Shown: positions 52,521 through 61,812, counted from the first letter of the stretch. The stretch: DNA of 64,000 bases from Natrialba aegyptia DSM 13077 (GCF_000337535.1 NZ_AOIP01000031.1:1-64000); one strand, 5' to 3'. Made by a program: numbers and translations. Notes: generated by a model from the letters alone, not told the origin.

Positions 52521-52760
52521 ACGGATGGGTGTGGGCCGGGGGACGAAAGTCGTTGTGCCGGGTCGCGGTCCGAGAGCTGAAAGACGTGTGACGATGTAGC
52601 TGTCGCGAGGTCGTTTCCCGGCGAGCGGTAGCGCCGCACGCTGCGACGAGAGGGGTCGTCGCGTTCTGGGGAAAGTCTCTGATGGGGACTGTCGTGTGCC
52701 CGGGTACGTGACGATTGCGTGACGACGCTGTTAAGAGCGTGTGGTGAATACGATGACCGA

Positions 52761-54242
52761 ATGAGTAATGCGGCGCTCGATGTCGTGGAGTTTCTGCTCA
52801 CGACGAGCGTGTATTCGGACGACAGGACGCTTGACGAGAACGATCTTCCGCCGTCGTTCCGCCGGGTATTCTGGACCGGTGGCGTCGATGAGAGCGGTGA
52901 CGGCGAGGAGAGCGGCGACGATGGTACCGGCGGCGCTGGCGGGAGCGGGAGTGCGAACGCCGGTCGCCGCCACGCCGGGATTCGTCGACCGCTCTCGGCG
53001 ACGAATAGTACCGCGCGCGAGGCGACGGGCGTCGACCGACCGTGGGATGCCGTCTCCGAGTTGATGTTCACCGAGCGCGACGAGTTCTCCGGCTCGATTT
53101 CGCTCACTCAGCAGGAGATGGCCGAATCGTGGTTCGCAGAGCGCGTCGAGACGGAGCGATTGCAAGAGAACCCGACGTTGGCGAAGCACTTCGAGGATCA
53201 CGAGGCGTTCGACGGCGAAGTGAGCCACGAAGAAGCCAGGGAACGGAACCGACCGATTCAGGCGGATCGGGTCTGGATCGACAGCCTGCTCGAGGAGTAC
53301 TTCGACGACGAGGACGACGAGGACATGCTCGACCTCGTCGACGTACGCGCACCCGAAGAGGTCGATGTGACGCTCGACGACCTGGTCCTCACCGGGGATC
53401 AGGAGGCCGAAATCGACAAGATTTCGAAGGCGATCGAACACCGGGATTACCTCGCCGAGATCGGCCTTCGAGAGATCGGCAAGTTGCTGTTCGTCGGCCC
53501 GCCGGGAACTGGCAAGACCTCGACTGCACAGGCGCTGGCGCGGGATATGGACCTGCCGTTCGTCGAGGTCAAACTCTCGATGATCACGTCCCAGTACCTG
53601 GGCGAGACGGCCAAAAACGTCGACAAGACCTTCGAGGTAGCAAAGCGCCTCTCGCCGTGTATCCTCTTTATCGACGAGTTCGACTTCGTGGCCAAGACTC
53701 GCCGCAGCGACGAGCACGCGGCGCTCAAGCGCGCCGTCAATACGTTGCTCAAGAGCATCGACAACATTTCGCTGATCGAGGACGACGTGTTGTTGATCGG
53801 GGCGACGAACCACCCCGACCAACTGGACGACGCGGCCTGGCGGCGCTTCGACGAGATCATCAACTTCCCGAAGCCGGACTACGGCATGCGCGCGGACATT
53901 CTGCAGGTTATCACGCGCACGATGGACATCGAGGAGTTCGATCCGCAACTCATCGCCGAGTCGACGCAGGGGCTGACCGGCAGCGACCTCCGGATGGTGC
54001 TTCGCGAGGCGGTGCTCGAGGCGTTGACCGAGGACCGGACGACGCTGACCCAGGAGGACCTCCTCAACGCGGTCGAGGAGTTCGAAGAGCGGGATAATCT
54101 GAAGAACATGGACATGATCGAGGGCGACCACGACGCGCTCGTCGCGGGTGGCGATATCGGAAAGGCGAGTGACGGCGGGCACGATCATGATCACGACCAC
54201 GACGACCACGACCACGATCACGACCACGATCACGACCACTAA
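52761..54242 (+). CDS. AAA ATPase with His/Asp-rich tail
   Basis: A 493-residue AAA+ ATPase. A ~230-residue N-terminal region with a Gly/Ser linker precedes the ATPase domain: Walker A GPPGTGKTS (from residue 246), Walker B CILFIDEFDFVAKT, sensor NHPDQLD and the arginine-finger region AAWRRFDEI. The Rpt/FtsH-like sensor-2 domain follows. The C-terminus is a run of alternating His and Asp, a likely divalent-metal-binding tail. The ATG at 52761 is preferred over 52719. Confidence 0.9.
   Translation: MSNAALDVVEFLLTTSVYSDDRTLDENDLPPSFRRVFWTGGVDESGDGEESGDDGTGGAGGSGSANAGRRHAGIRRPLSATNSTAREATGVDRPWDAVSELMFTERDEFSGSISLTQQEMAESWFAERVETERLQENPTLAKHFEDHEAFDGEVSHEEARERNRPIQADRVWIDSLLEEYFDDEDDEDMLDLVDVRAPEEVDVTLDDLVLTGDQEAEIDKISKAIEHRDYLAEIGLREIGKLLFVGPPGTGKTSTAQALARDMDLPFVEVKLSMITSQYLGETAKNVDKTFEVAKRLSPCILFIDEFDFVAKTRRSDEHAALKRAVNTLLKSIDNISLIEDDVLLIGATNHPDQLDDAAWRRFDEIINFPKPDYGMRADILQVITRTMDIEEFDPQLIAESTQGLTGSDLRMVLREAVLEALTEDRTTLTQEDLLNAVEEFEERDNLKNMDMIEGDHDALVAGGDIGKASDGGHDHDHDHDDHDHDHDHDHDH
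54180..54239. repeat. repeat coding the His/Asp tail
   Basis: A 6-bp-based imperfect tandem repeat (GAYCAY) encodes 20 consecutive His/Asp residues at the end of the AAA ATPase. Confidence 0.9.
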
Positions 54243-54344
54243 TCGGCCGTCTGACACTCGTTTCGTCGACTGCGCGTGAGAGTCCGAGAGTCGGCAACGG
54301 CTGCGGGGAACAGCCTTTATGCGATGGCTTCGAATGTGCAGGCG

Positions 54345-54830
54345 ATGACCGATGATGGGTTGCCTTTTGAGACCGCCGAGACTACTCAGACTTCCCAAAC
54401 TTCCCAGACTGCCCAGACTGCCCAACGGACACCAACCGGACAGGACACACAGCCCGGGAAAGCCGCACGAACTGACGATCCGATCGAGCGCATCGCCGCC
54501 CGCGTTCGAACCGAGTTCAGCGAGTCGATTCGTCGCCTCATCGCGTTCGGCCCGGCCGTCCGCGGTGACAGTACCCTCCAGACGGAAGCCGATTTGCTCG
54601 TCGGTATCGAGGACGACGAGGTGGCGACAGGAGCAGACGAGGAGACGGACTGCGAGCGCGCACTCACTGAACTCGCACACGATGTCGCGCTCGAACACGA
54701 GATCGTTCTCACGGTACACGTTCTGCCGATCGAACGGTTCGAAGCGAACGAAGACCATCCGTTCATCGAACGGGCCATCGCGGAGGGGACCGAGTTCATC
54801 TCGCCGACTCCGGAGAGCAACGAGCGGTAA
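54345..54830 (+). CDS. nucleotidyltransferase-fold protein, possibly degenerate
   Basis: A 161-residue protein. After a Gln/Thr/Ser repeat (QTSQTSQTAQTAQ, 9-bp DNA repeats), a domain resembling the MNT nucleotidyltransferases appears: RLIAFGPAVRGDSTLQTEADLLVGI, where the canonical GS-x-ARG and DxD are partly changed (GP, EAD). Catalysis is therefore uncertain. The ATG at 54345 fits the TATA-like CCTTTATG about 30 bases upstream. Confidence 0.65.
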   Translation: MTDDGLPFETAETTQTSQTSQTAQTAQRTPTGQDTQPGKAARTDDPIERIAARVRTEFSESIRRLIAFGPAVRGDSTLQTEADLLVGIEDDEVATGADEETDCERALTELAHDVALEHEIVLTVHVLPIERFEANEDHPFIERAIAEGTEFISPTPESNER

Positions 54831-54923
54831 CTCGCCGCGTTGCCTCGGCGGTTGTAGTCTCGGCTCGCTCTCGAGGACAAGCACGCCCGCGACCACAGCC
54901 GTGCCACCCGAGGGGAACCGCTG

Positions 54924-55748
54924 ATGCGCGTCACCCTCCTCGGAACCGGCGATACCACCGGCACGCCGACCGTGGGTTGCGACTGTGATACGTGCGAGGC
55001 CGCCCGAGAGCGCGGCGTCGAGCGAACCCGCTTTTCGGTCCACGTCGAGAACGAGCGCACCGGCGAGGCGCTGCTCGTCGATTTTAGTCCCGACTTTCGC
55101 TACCAGTTCCTTCGCGAGTCCGTTCCGCTTCCCGACGCCGCCATCATCACCCACATCCACTTCGACCACCTCGACGGCCTCGGCAACGTCTTTCGCGTAC
55201 TCGATGAACTCGACGTGTACGCGGCAAACGAGACGGACCCGCAGACGGGCGAGAGCGTCGCGGAAACGGTGGCCAACGACTACGACTACCTCGATCCCAT
55301 CACGGTCGTTCCGACGACGCCGCTCGAATCCGTCCGGATCTGCGGGTTCGACGTGACGCTCGTTCCGGTGGACCATCCCCCGCTGATCTGTTACGGACTC
55401 GCCATCGAGGATCCGGAAACCGGTGCGAAACTATCACTGTCGGGGGATACGAGCTACGCCGTCCCCGACCGCTCGCGCGAGGTTCTCGCCGAGCCGGACT
55501 TGCTCCTCGCAGACGCCATCGTTCCTGCGGCGCTTTGTGATGCACATCCGATCGGCGGCCGACACGAGAACGACGACGGCGTGGCCCGCACGTTCGGGAC
55601 GAAACATATGACCCGCGAGGGGGCGCTGGCGCTCGCCGACGAACTAAACGCGACACGAACTCGCCTGGTCCACCTCGCACACTTCTATCCGGAAGCCGAG
55701 GCCTTCGAGGAGCCATTGGCGCTTGACGGCGAAATCTACACGCTGTAA
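54924..55748 (+). CDS. PhnP-like MBL-fold metallohydrolase
   Basis: A 274-residue MBL hydrolase of the PhnP/RNase Z-like class. MRVTLLGTGDTTGTPTVGCDCDTCEAARERGVERTRFS includes a Cys cluster of the PhnP zinc-knuckle type. Metal motifs are ITHIHFDHLDGLGNV, LSGDTSYAV and LVHLAHFYPE. Phosphodiesterase activity is likely from the family; the cellular substrate is unknown. Confidence 0.9.
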   Translation: MRVTLLGTGDTTGTPTVGCDCDTCEAARERGVERTRFSVHVENERTGEALLVDFSPDFRYQFLRESVPLPDAAIITHIHFDHLDGLGNVFRVLDELDVYAANETDPQTGESVAETVANDYDYLDPITVVPTTPLESVRICGFDVTLVPVDHPPLICYGLAIEDPETGAKLSLSGDTSYAVPDRSREVLAEPDLLLADAIVPAALCDAHPIGGRHENDDGVARTFGTKHMTREGALALADELNATRTRLVHLAHFYPEAEAFEEPLALDGEIYTL

Positions 55749-55848
55749 CGCCTGCTAGTTGTTGGTTGCTTCCACGCCACATGATAAAGCGGCCGGTAAC
55801 GTGACGCAAGCCAGTTATTAATGGTTGGCAAGTGCATTCAACGCTCAC

Positions 55849-57321
55849 ATGGAACATCGTGCTCCCCCATTGAGTAGCGGGGTCACTGGACTCGACGATA
55901 TCCTTCATGGCGGGTTCGTTCCTGGCCGCATGTATCTCGTTCACGGCCAACCCGGCACCGGGAAGACGCTCCTCGGAATGCACTTTCTTCAGGAGGGGCT
56001 GACCAACGACGAAACGGTGCTTTTCATTCACGGCGAAGAGTCCCAAGACGAGATCCGCATGAACGGCGACGCGGTCGATATCGACGTCTCCGGCGCGGAG
56101 TTTCTCGATCTGGGACCCGACTCCGAGTTCTTCACCGAAGACTACTCCTACGACCTGGTCGATCCGAGCGACATCGAACAGGATCGCTACACGCAGGACA
56201 TCCACGAGGCGATCCGCGAAATCGATCCCGATCGGGTCGTCGTCGATCCGATCACACAGCTTCGGTACGTCGAAGCCAACGACTACCAGTTCCGAAAGCG
56301 CATTCTCGCGTTTATGCGCTTTCTCAAACAGCGCGAGATCACCGTTCTCACGACTGCAACGCCTTCGACGGAACAGGAGTACGATACCGAAATCCGCTCG
56401 CTCAGCGACGGCATCATCGAACTCACGCGAGGCGACGGCGGCCGCCGAATCAAGGTCGCAAAACACCGAGCGCTCGGGCAGCGAAAGGGCGACCACGCGA
56501 TGGAAATCCGCGGAAACGGGATCGAAGTGTTCCCGCAACTGGTCCCCGACCGCCACGAACACCCCCTCGAATCGAACCACCTCGAGTTCGGTATCCCCGG
56601 CCTCGATGAACTCTCCGGCGGCGGGTTCGATCAGCGCACCGTGACGTTCATCAGCGGTCCGACCGGTGCCGGCAAGACCTCGACCGGCACACAATTGCTC
56701 ACGCAAGCGGCGGCGAACGGACTGAACTCCGCCGTCTATCTCTTCGAAGAGGACATAGAGACGTACCAACACCGCTCGGAGTCAATCGGGATGCCGGTCA
56801 CCGAAATGCGTGATAACGACCTCTTTTCGGTGACCGAAATCGAGCCGCGAACGCTCTCGGGCGAGGAGTTCGCCCACATGGTCAAAGACGAAATCGACGA
56901 GCGGGAAACCGACATCGTGATGATCGACGGCCTCGACGGCTACACGACCTCGATTCAAGGGAACGAGGAGAATCTGGTCAGAAAGCTCCACGCGCTGACC
57001 CGGTACCTGAAAAACCGCGGGATAACGGTGTTGGTGACGAACGAAATTTCGCAGATCACCGGCATCTCGAACGCGACGAGTAACAACCTGAGCTACGTCG
57101 CGGACAATCTCCTGTTCCTGAGCTACGTCGAGATGGACGGCAGCCTCCAGAAAGTCATCGGGATCTTGAAGAAACGCTCCGGCAACTTCGAGCCCAACCT
57201 CCGCGAGTTCGAAATCACGTCCGATGGAATCCGCGTCGGCGATCCGCTGACCGGACTCCACGGTATTCTTCAGGGCGTCCCTCGATCCGGCGGACCAACG
57301 GATCTCTCCCGATACGAATGA
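55849..57321 (+). CDS. double-domain KaiC-like RecA-fold ATPase
   Basis: A 490-residue protein with two RecA/KaiC domains: Walker A GQPGTGKT (33-40) with first half to about 240, and GPTGAGKTS (from about 270) in the second half. LIHG-type Walker B equivalents are VVVDPITQLRY and VMIDGLDGY. In haloarchaea such proteins (KaiC/HtlD-like) link signalling to transcription or motility. An AT-rich TTATTAATG about 30 bases upstream supports a leaderless ATG at 55849. A histidine kinase gene follows about 90 bases downstream. Confidence 0.93.
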   Translation: MEHRAPPLSSGVTGLDDILHGGFVPGRMYLVHGQPGTGKTLLGMHFLQEGLTNDETVLFIHGEESQDEIRMNGDAVDIDVSGAEFLDLGPDSEFFTEDYSYDLVDPSDIEQDRYTQDIHEAIREIDPDRVVVDPITQLRYVEANDYQFRKRILAFMRFLKQREITVLTTATPSTEQEYDTEIRSLSDGIIELTRGDGGRRIKVAKHRALGQRKGDHAMEIRGNGIEVFPQLVPDRHEHPLESNHLEFGIPGLDELSGGGFDQRTVTFISGPTGAGKTSTGTQLLTQAAANGLNSAVYLFEEDIETYQHRSESIGMPVTEMRDNDLFSVTEIEPRTLSGEEFAHMVKDEIDERETDIVMIDGLDGYTTSIQGNEENLVRKLHALTRYLKNRGITVLVTNEISQITGISNATSNNLSYVADNLLFLSYVEMDGSLQKVIGILKKRSGNFEPNLREFEITSDGIRVGDPLTGLHGILQGVPRSGGPTDLSRYE

Positions 57322-57409
57322 CACGACGACAGGAACTCGCCCGCGATTGTGGTCGCAGTCGGACGCTGTCCAGTCGTGTGTGTCCAGGCTCTCACACCGG
57401 TGATCGTGC

Positions 57410-58528
57410 ATGGCGCTGAATCCACACGATCAGCAACCGACAACGAGCACGGTCCAGTTACTCATCGAGGAGACGGGCAACCGCGCCGCGCTCCGGAAAC
57501 TCCTCGAGGATCACTACGAGATCCGCACGACGCAATCGATCGGCAAGGCCGACCTCTATCTCGTCGACGACCACACGTTTCCCGAGTATCACACCGCCCT
57601 CCAGGAGCGCGTCGACCGAAGCGATCCCGTCTTCTGTCCCGTCGTCCTCATCCGCCGAGCCGACAGAAACCCCCACGTCTCGCTGCCGGACCTCCACGAG
57701 CGCGAGCCGCCCTACCTCGTGGACGACATCGTCGACGCACCGATCGACCGGTCGCTGCTCGTGCGCCGACTGAACTCGTTGCTCGTCCGCCGCGAGCAGT
57801 CGAAGGATCTGCTCCATTACATCTCACAGCTCGAGGCCTCGAACCAGTCCCTCGAGCAGTTCGCCTACGCGGCTTCCCACGACCTGCAGGAACCGCTGCG
57901 GATGGTCTCGAGCTATCTCCAACTCATCGAACAACGCTACGGGGACACGTTCGACGAGGACGGCGAGGAGTTCCTCGAGTTCGCCATCGACGGCGCGGAT
58001 CGCATGCGGAGCATGATCGACGCCTTGCTCGAGTACTCGCGGATCGATACGGAGGGGAATCCCCTGACGCCGACCGAACTGGACGACGTGCTCGCAGACG
58101 TCCGCCAGGACCTCCGGATGATGATCGGCGAGCACGAGGCCACTATCGAAGCCGAATCGCTGCCTCGGGTGCAAGGCGATGCCGATCAGCTGCGGCAACT
58201 GTTTCAGAATTTGCTATCGAACGCGATCGAGTACAGCGGCGAGGAGCGCCCGGAGATCACGATTACCGCCGAGAAAACGGCGGAGGGTGCAGAATGGAAA
58301 CTCTCCGTTCACGACGAGGGGATCGGAATCGATCCGGACGATCAGGAGCGGATCTTCGAGGTGTTCCAGCGGCTCCACAGCCACGAGGAGCGCTCCGGTA
58401 CCGGCATCGGACTCGCCCTCTGTAAGCGTATCGTCGAGCGACACGACGGGCGCATCTGGGTCGAATCCGCCCCCGGCGAGGGAGCGACGTTCTCCTTTAC
58501 GCTTCCGGCGGTGACTGACTCCGTGTGA
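57410..58528 (+). CDS. sensor histidine kinase
   Basis: A 372-residue cytoplasmic kinase. The N-terminal ~125 residues resemble a receiver-like domain with a divergent phosphoacceptor region. H-box FAYAASHDLQEPLRMV (His157) and the ATPase motifs NLLSNAIEY, DEGIGID and GTGIGLALCKRIVERH follow. This is the haloarchaeal HisKA/HATPase layout often placed beside KaiC-like ATPases. The input signal is unknown; no response regulator is adjacent. Confidence 0.93.
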   Translation: MALNPHDQQPTTSTVQLLIEETGNRAALRKLLEDHYEIRTTQSIGKADLYLVDDHTFPEYHTALQERVDRSDPVFCPVVLIRRADRNPHVSLPDLHEREPPYLVDDIVDAPIDRSLLVRRLNSLLVRREQSKDLLHYISQLEASNQSLEQFAYAASHDLQEPLRMVSSYLQLIEQRYGDTFDEDGEEFLEFAIDGADRMRSMIDALLEYSRIDTEGNPLTPTELDDVLADVRQDLRMMIGEHEATIEAESLPRVQGDADQLRQLFQNLLSNAIEYSGEERPEITITAEKTAEGAEWKLSVHDEGIGIDPDDQERIFEVFQRLHSHEERSGTGIGLALCKRIVERHDGRIWVESAPGEGATFSFTLPAVTDSV

Positions 58529-58674
58529 AGGCCGTCGGCAGTGACACCGTCGCTGAACTCGCCTCTCATGCCCCTGTATCGTCTTCGCTACTGCAGCCGT
58601 CGCTATCACTGTTGCAATTCTCGCGCGATGTCAATCCCGACACGACTTTCACCCTTACGTCCGTAGGCCACGTC

Positions 58675-59973
58675 ATGAGCGACGACGCACAGGCCGAAGC
58701 CGGCACGGCCGAAGGGCAAGGTCCCGTCGAAATCTCCGAGGACCTCGCCCGCCATCTCGACAACAAGCGCGACGAACTCTTCGAGAAGTTCGAGATCCGC
58801 GACGAGTTCCCGGCGGCGGTGCTCGACGAGGCCGAGGCCAGAACCGAGGACGTTCAGGCCGAAATCGAAGACGAGATCGAGGACCGCACGGATCTGCGCG
58901 ATCTGACGACCTGGACGACGGACCCGATCGACGCCCAGGACTTCGACGACGCGATCTCGATCGAAGAACGCGAGGACGAGTACGTCCTCTGGGTGCACAT
59001 CGCGGACGTGACTCACTACGTCCACCCCGAATCGGCGATGTGGGAGGAGGCCGTCGAACGCAGCAACACGGTCTACCTGCCCGGCTACACGATCCATATG
59101 CTACCGCCGGTGCTCGCCGAAACCGTTTGCTCGCTCGTCCCCAACGAGGAGCGACTCGCCCACACCGTCGAGATGCACCTCGACAAGGAGCATCTGGGCT
59201 ACGAGAACATCGAGATCTACAAGTCCGTCATCGAGTCGGACGAACGTCTCACCTACTCCCAGGCCGAGAACCGCCTCGACGATCCCGACGCCCCGTTGCA
59301 CGAGGAAAACAAACTCGTCCACGAACTCGCCGATCGGATGCACGAACAGCGCAAGGAAGACGGCTCGCTGGTCCTCAACCCCTCCCGCGACCGCGCTCAC
59401 ACGATCATCGAGGAGTGCATGCTGAAGGCCAACAAGGCCGTGACGCACACGCTGATGTGGGACCGCGGCGTCGAGGCGATGTACCGCGTCCACCCCCAGC
59501 CCAGTCCCGACGAGTGGTCCGAAGCCCTCCGCGAGATCCAGGACCTAGACGGCGTTTCGATCCCCGGCGATACCTGGGACGATCCCCGGAAGGCGGTTAA
59601 CGCCACTCTGGAGGAAGCGCCCGGCCGCCAGCTCGACAAGATCCAGTGGGCCGTGATGAAGGTCATGCCCCGCGCGAAGTACATGAACGATCCCTTCGGC
59701 GGCCACCACGCGTTGAACTTCGAAATCTACGGCCACTTCACCAGTCCCATCCGCCGCCTCTCGGACCTGATCAACCACTGGATCGTCTACCAGAACGACG
59801 TGCCCGAGAACCTGATCGAACTCTGCGACCGCGCGAGCGACAAACAAAAAGACGCCGAACAGTGCGAACGGGAGTACAAACAGTTCCTCCAGGAAGTCGG
59901 CCTCGATCCGATGGCGGTCAACAACCGCGGTGTCGAAGTCGTAGACGAGAGCGAGGCCGAGAAGACGCTGTAG
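58675..59973 (+). CDS. RNB-domain ribonuclease (RNase II/R-like)
   Basis: A 432-residue exoribonuclease. After a short acidic N-terminus, the RNB domain has the metal-binding IDAQDFDDAISIEE and the late HFTSPIRRLSDLINHW that form the catalytic centre. Flanking cold-shock and S1 domains of bacterial RNase R are missing, as usual for haloarchaeal members. The ATG at 58675 (MSDDAQAEAGTAEG) is chosen over a 50-residue upstream extension overlapping the kinase gene end. An AT-rich TTTCAC box lies near 58650. Confidence 0.93.
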   Translation: MSDDAQAEAGTAEGQGPVEISEDLARHLDNKRDELFEKFEIRDEFPAAVLDEAEARTEDVQAEIEDEIEDRTDLRDLTTWTTDPIDAQDFDDAISIEEREDEYVLWVHIADVTHYVHPESAMWEEAVERSNTVYLPGYTIHMLPPVLAETVCSLVPNEERLAHTVEMHLDKEHLGYENIEIYKSVIESDERLTYSQAENRLDDPDAPLHEENKLVHELADRMHEQRKEDGSLVLNPSRDRAHTIIEECMLKANKAVTHTLMWDRGVEAMYRVHPQPSPDEWSEALREIQDLDGVSIPGDTWDDPRKAVNATLEEAPGRQLDKIQWAVMKVMPRAKYMNDPFGGHHALNFEIYGHFTSPIRRLSDLINHWIVYQNDVPENLIELCDRASDKQKDAEQCEREYKQFLQEVGLDPMAVNNRGVEVVDESEAEKTL

Positions 59974-60004
59974 ATCGAACTCGAAACCGAGACCGAGATC
60001 AGGT

Positions 60005-60050
60005 CGAAACCGAGACCACAGCCGAAACCGAGACCACAGCCGAAACCGAG
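60005..60050. repeat. 18-bp tandem repeat downstream of the RNB gene
   Basis: CGAAACCGAGACCACAGC occurs twice plus a 10-base partial copy, with a degenerate copy just before it. It lies between the convergent RNB and GNAT genes and is non-coding. Confidence 0.85.
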
Positions 60051-60078
60051 CCGATTCCGAACTTGGCCACCCCCGAGT

Positions 60079-60630
60079 TCACAACTGCTTCTCGTAGACG
60101 AACTCCTCGAGTTCACCAGGTCCGTCGACTCCTTCGAGATCCGACACCTGCGTTGCCACCCGATCGAATCCTCGGGATTCGTAGAACGAGACGCCGACGT
60201 CGTTGTCCGCGAGAACGGTTAGTCGGAGGCGCTCGCAGGTCGCCCGCAGGTCGGCTTCGACGCGTTCCAGAAGGGCTGTTCCGACGCCCTCGCCCCAGAC
60301 GGGTGGCCGCGCGTACAGTCGGGCCAGGGACGCGACTGGGGGCTCGTCCGGGTGGCTGCCGGCGTGAGCGAATCCGACGGCGTCAGCTGTCTCGCGGTCG
60401 CTCGCGTGTGCGTCGCCGGCGGGCACGGCCAGCAGGAAGCGTTCGTCGTCCCGGTCGCTCGCGGTGGCAATCGACTCCTCGAGTTCGTCGAGCGCGTACC
60501 ACTCGTCGATCATCCGTTCCACTTGCGCCGAGCCGAGGAACTCGTCGTAGGCGGCGTGCCAACTCTCGCGGGCGATTTCGCGAACGGTCGGCGCAGCTGT
60601 CGGCGTCGCCTGCCGAGCGATCCAGTCCAT
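60079..60630 (-). CDS. GNAT N-acetyltransferase
   Basis: A 183-residue acetyltransferase: PPVWGEGVGTALLERVEADLRATCERLRLTVLADNDVGVSFYESRGFDRV contains the acyl-CoA loop and the terminal GNAT helix. The ATG at 60630 (MDWIARQATPTAAPTVREIARESWHAAY) is preferred. The frame stays open upstream through an unrelated hydrophobic segment. The acceptor is unknown. Confidence 0.88.
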   Translation of the reverse strand: MDWIARQATPTAAPTVREIARESWHAAYDEFLGSAQVERMIDEWYALDELEESIATASDRDDERFLLAVPAGDAHASDRETADAVGFAHAGSHPDEPPVASLARLYARPPVWGEGVGTALLERVEADLRATCERLRLTVLADNDVGVSFYESRGFDRVATQVSDLEGVDGPGELEEFVYEKQL

Positions 60631-60858
60631 GCGCGACCATCTGCGCTCTCCGATAAAATCGTTCGCCCGTCCGGTTCGGACGCGTGCCGACTCGAATTCG
60701 AGATTCGATTCGTCCTGAACGCGTGCGCCGACGCCGAAGAGCACCGCAATCAGGCCGGTGATGACGCCGAAGCCCGACACGCTATCGCCGACTGAACTCG
60801 CCGTCGGTGCCGTCGTTCCCGTCGTCTCCGGATCGCTATCTCCCGCTGGAAGTGGAGA
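60631..60858 (-). other. possible relic of a PGF-CTERM-type protein end
   Basis: Immediately after the KDG kinase stop the minus strand reads a Thr-rich linker (PETTGTTAPTAS), then SGFGVITGLIAVLFGVGARV, resembling the Thr-linker/GF motif/hydrophobic helix/Arg of haloarchaeal PGF-CTERM anchors. It has no own stop and runs into the GNAT frame, so no gene is claimed. Confidence 0.35.
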
Positions 60859-61812
60859 TCACCGAGAGATATCCTGCCCGTGTTCGGAGACGACCGCTTC
60901 GACCTCTTCCGCAGTGACGAGCGCGGCGTCGCCCGGAATCGTCCGCTTGAGCGCCGCCGTTGCGGCCGCGTACTCGAGTGCCGTCGGCACGTCGTCCCCG
61001 TCGAGTCGACGGGCGATGAACGCGCCGGTGAACGCGTCGCCGGTCCCGATCGCGTCGACGGTGTCGGTCTCGTAGGCGTCGTGGTCGTGGACGACGCTGT
61101 CGTGCCAGGCGATCGCGCCCTCGTCGCCGCGGGTAACGACGACCGTCGTGAAGTCGTACTGCGAGCCGAGTTTGTGCGCTAACTGTCGCGGATCGCCCTC
61201 GAAGCCGAGGACGGTGCGGGCGTCTCGGGCCGCGATCACGAGGATGTCGATGCCCGGGAACAGCTTCGTCATCGTTCCCTCGGCCTCCTCGGGCGACCAG
61301 AGCTTGCGCCGGTAGTTGAAGTCCACGGCGGTCGTCGTCCCGCCCTGTCTCGCCGCCTTGAGCAGGTTCGCCGTCGCATCCCGCAGGGACGAGGAGAGGG
61401 CGGGCGTGATCCCGCTCGTGAAGAAAACCTGTGCGTCCTGGATTCGATCCAGATCGAACTCGTGGGCCGAGGCGGTCGTGATGGCGCTGTCCGCGCGGTC
61501 GTAGACGACGTTCGTCCCGCGCGGGGAGCCGCCTTGCTCGACGTAGTAGGTCCCCTGTCTCCCGCGGTGGCTCCAGACGACGTCCGTGTCGATGCCGTGC
61601 TGTCTGAGTTCGCCGACGGCGCGTCGACCGAGCGGCGTCTCCGGCACCTTCGACAGCCAGGTCGCGGGCGTTCCGAGTCGCTGGGCGGTGATCGCGACGT
61701 TGCTCTCTGCGCCGCCGGCGTGAACCTCGAGTTCGCTCGCGTTTTCGAGTCGCTGCTTGCCGGGCGGGGAGAACCGGAGCATCGTCTCGCCGAAGGTGAC
61801 GAGTTCGCTCAC
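60859..61812 (-). CDS. kdgK: 2-keto-3-deoxygluconate kinase (PfkB family)
   Basis: A 317-residue PfkB-family sugar kinase that phosphorylates 2-keto-3-deoxygluconate in the semi-phosphorylated Entner-Doudoroff pathway of haloarchaea. Features are LVTFGETMLRFSPP, the early GGAESNVAITAQRLG, VYDRADSAITTA, FFTSGITPALS, FDFNYR-like VDFNYRRKLWSP and the anion-hole/catalytic base DAIGTGDAFTGAFIA with Asp. GTG start giving SELVTFGETMLR; the ORF is open further upstream without family similarity. Confidence 0.9.
   Translation of the reverse strand: MSELVTFGETMLRFSPPGKQRLENASELEVHAGGAESNVAITAQRLGTPATWLSKVPETPLGRRAVGELRQHGIDTDVVWSHRGRQGTYYVEQGGSPRGTNVVYDRADSAITTASAHEFDLDRIQDAQVFFTSGITPALSSSLRDATANLLKAARQGGTTTAVDFNYRRKLWSPEEAEGTMTKLFPGIDILVIAARDARTVLGFEGDPRQLAHKLGSQYDFTTVVVTRGDEGAIAWHDSVVHDHDAYETDTVDAIGTGDAFTGAFIARRLDGDDVPTALEYAAATAALKRTIPGDAALVTAEEVEAVVSEHGQDISR

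Noticed and set aside
54180-54239. His/Asp tail as a cloning tag
   Set aside because: The codons alternate CAC/CAT with GAC/GAT, the Asp content is not that of a tag, and the tail continues a natural gene without vector sequence around it.
52731-55376. 881-codon minus-strand ORF across the AAA ATPase, nucleotidyltransferase-like and MBL genes
   Set aside because: It lies wholly antisense to three well-supported genes, and its translation shows no domain and long Val runs mirroring the His/Asp tail.
58525-58674. N-terminal extension of the RNB ribonuclease from 58525
   Set aside because: The extra residues are not acidic or conserved in character and overlap the kinase stop; the ATG at 58675 has a promoter-like box upstream.
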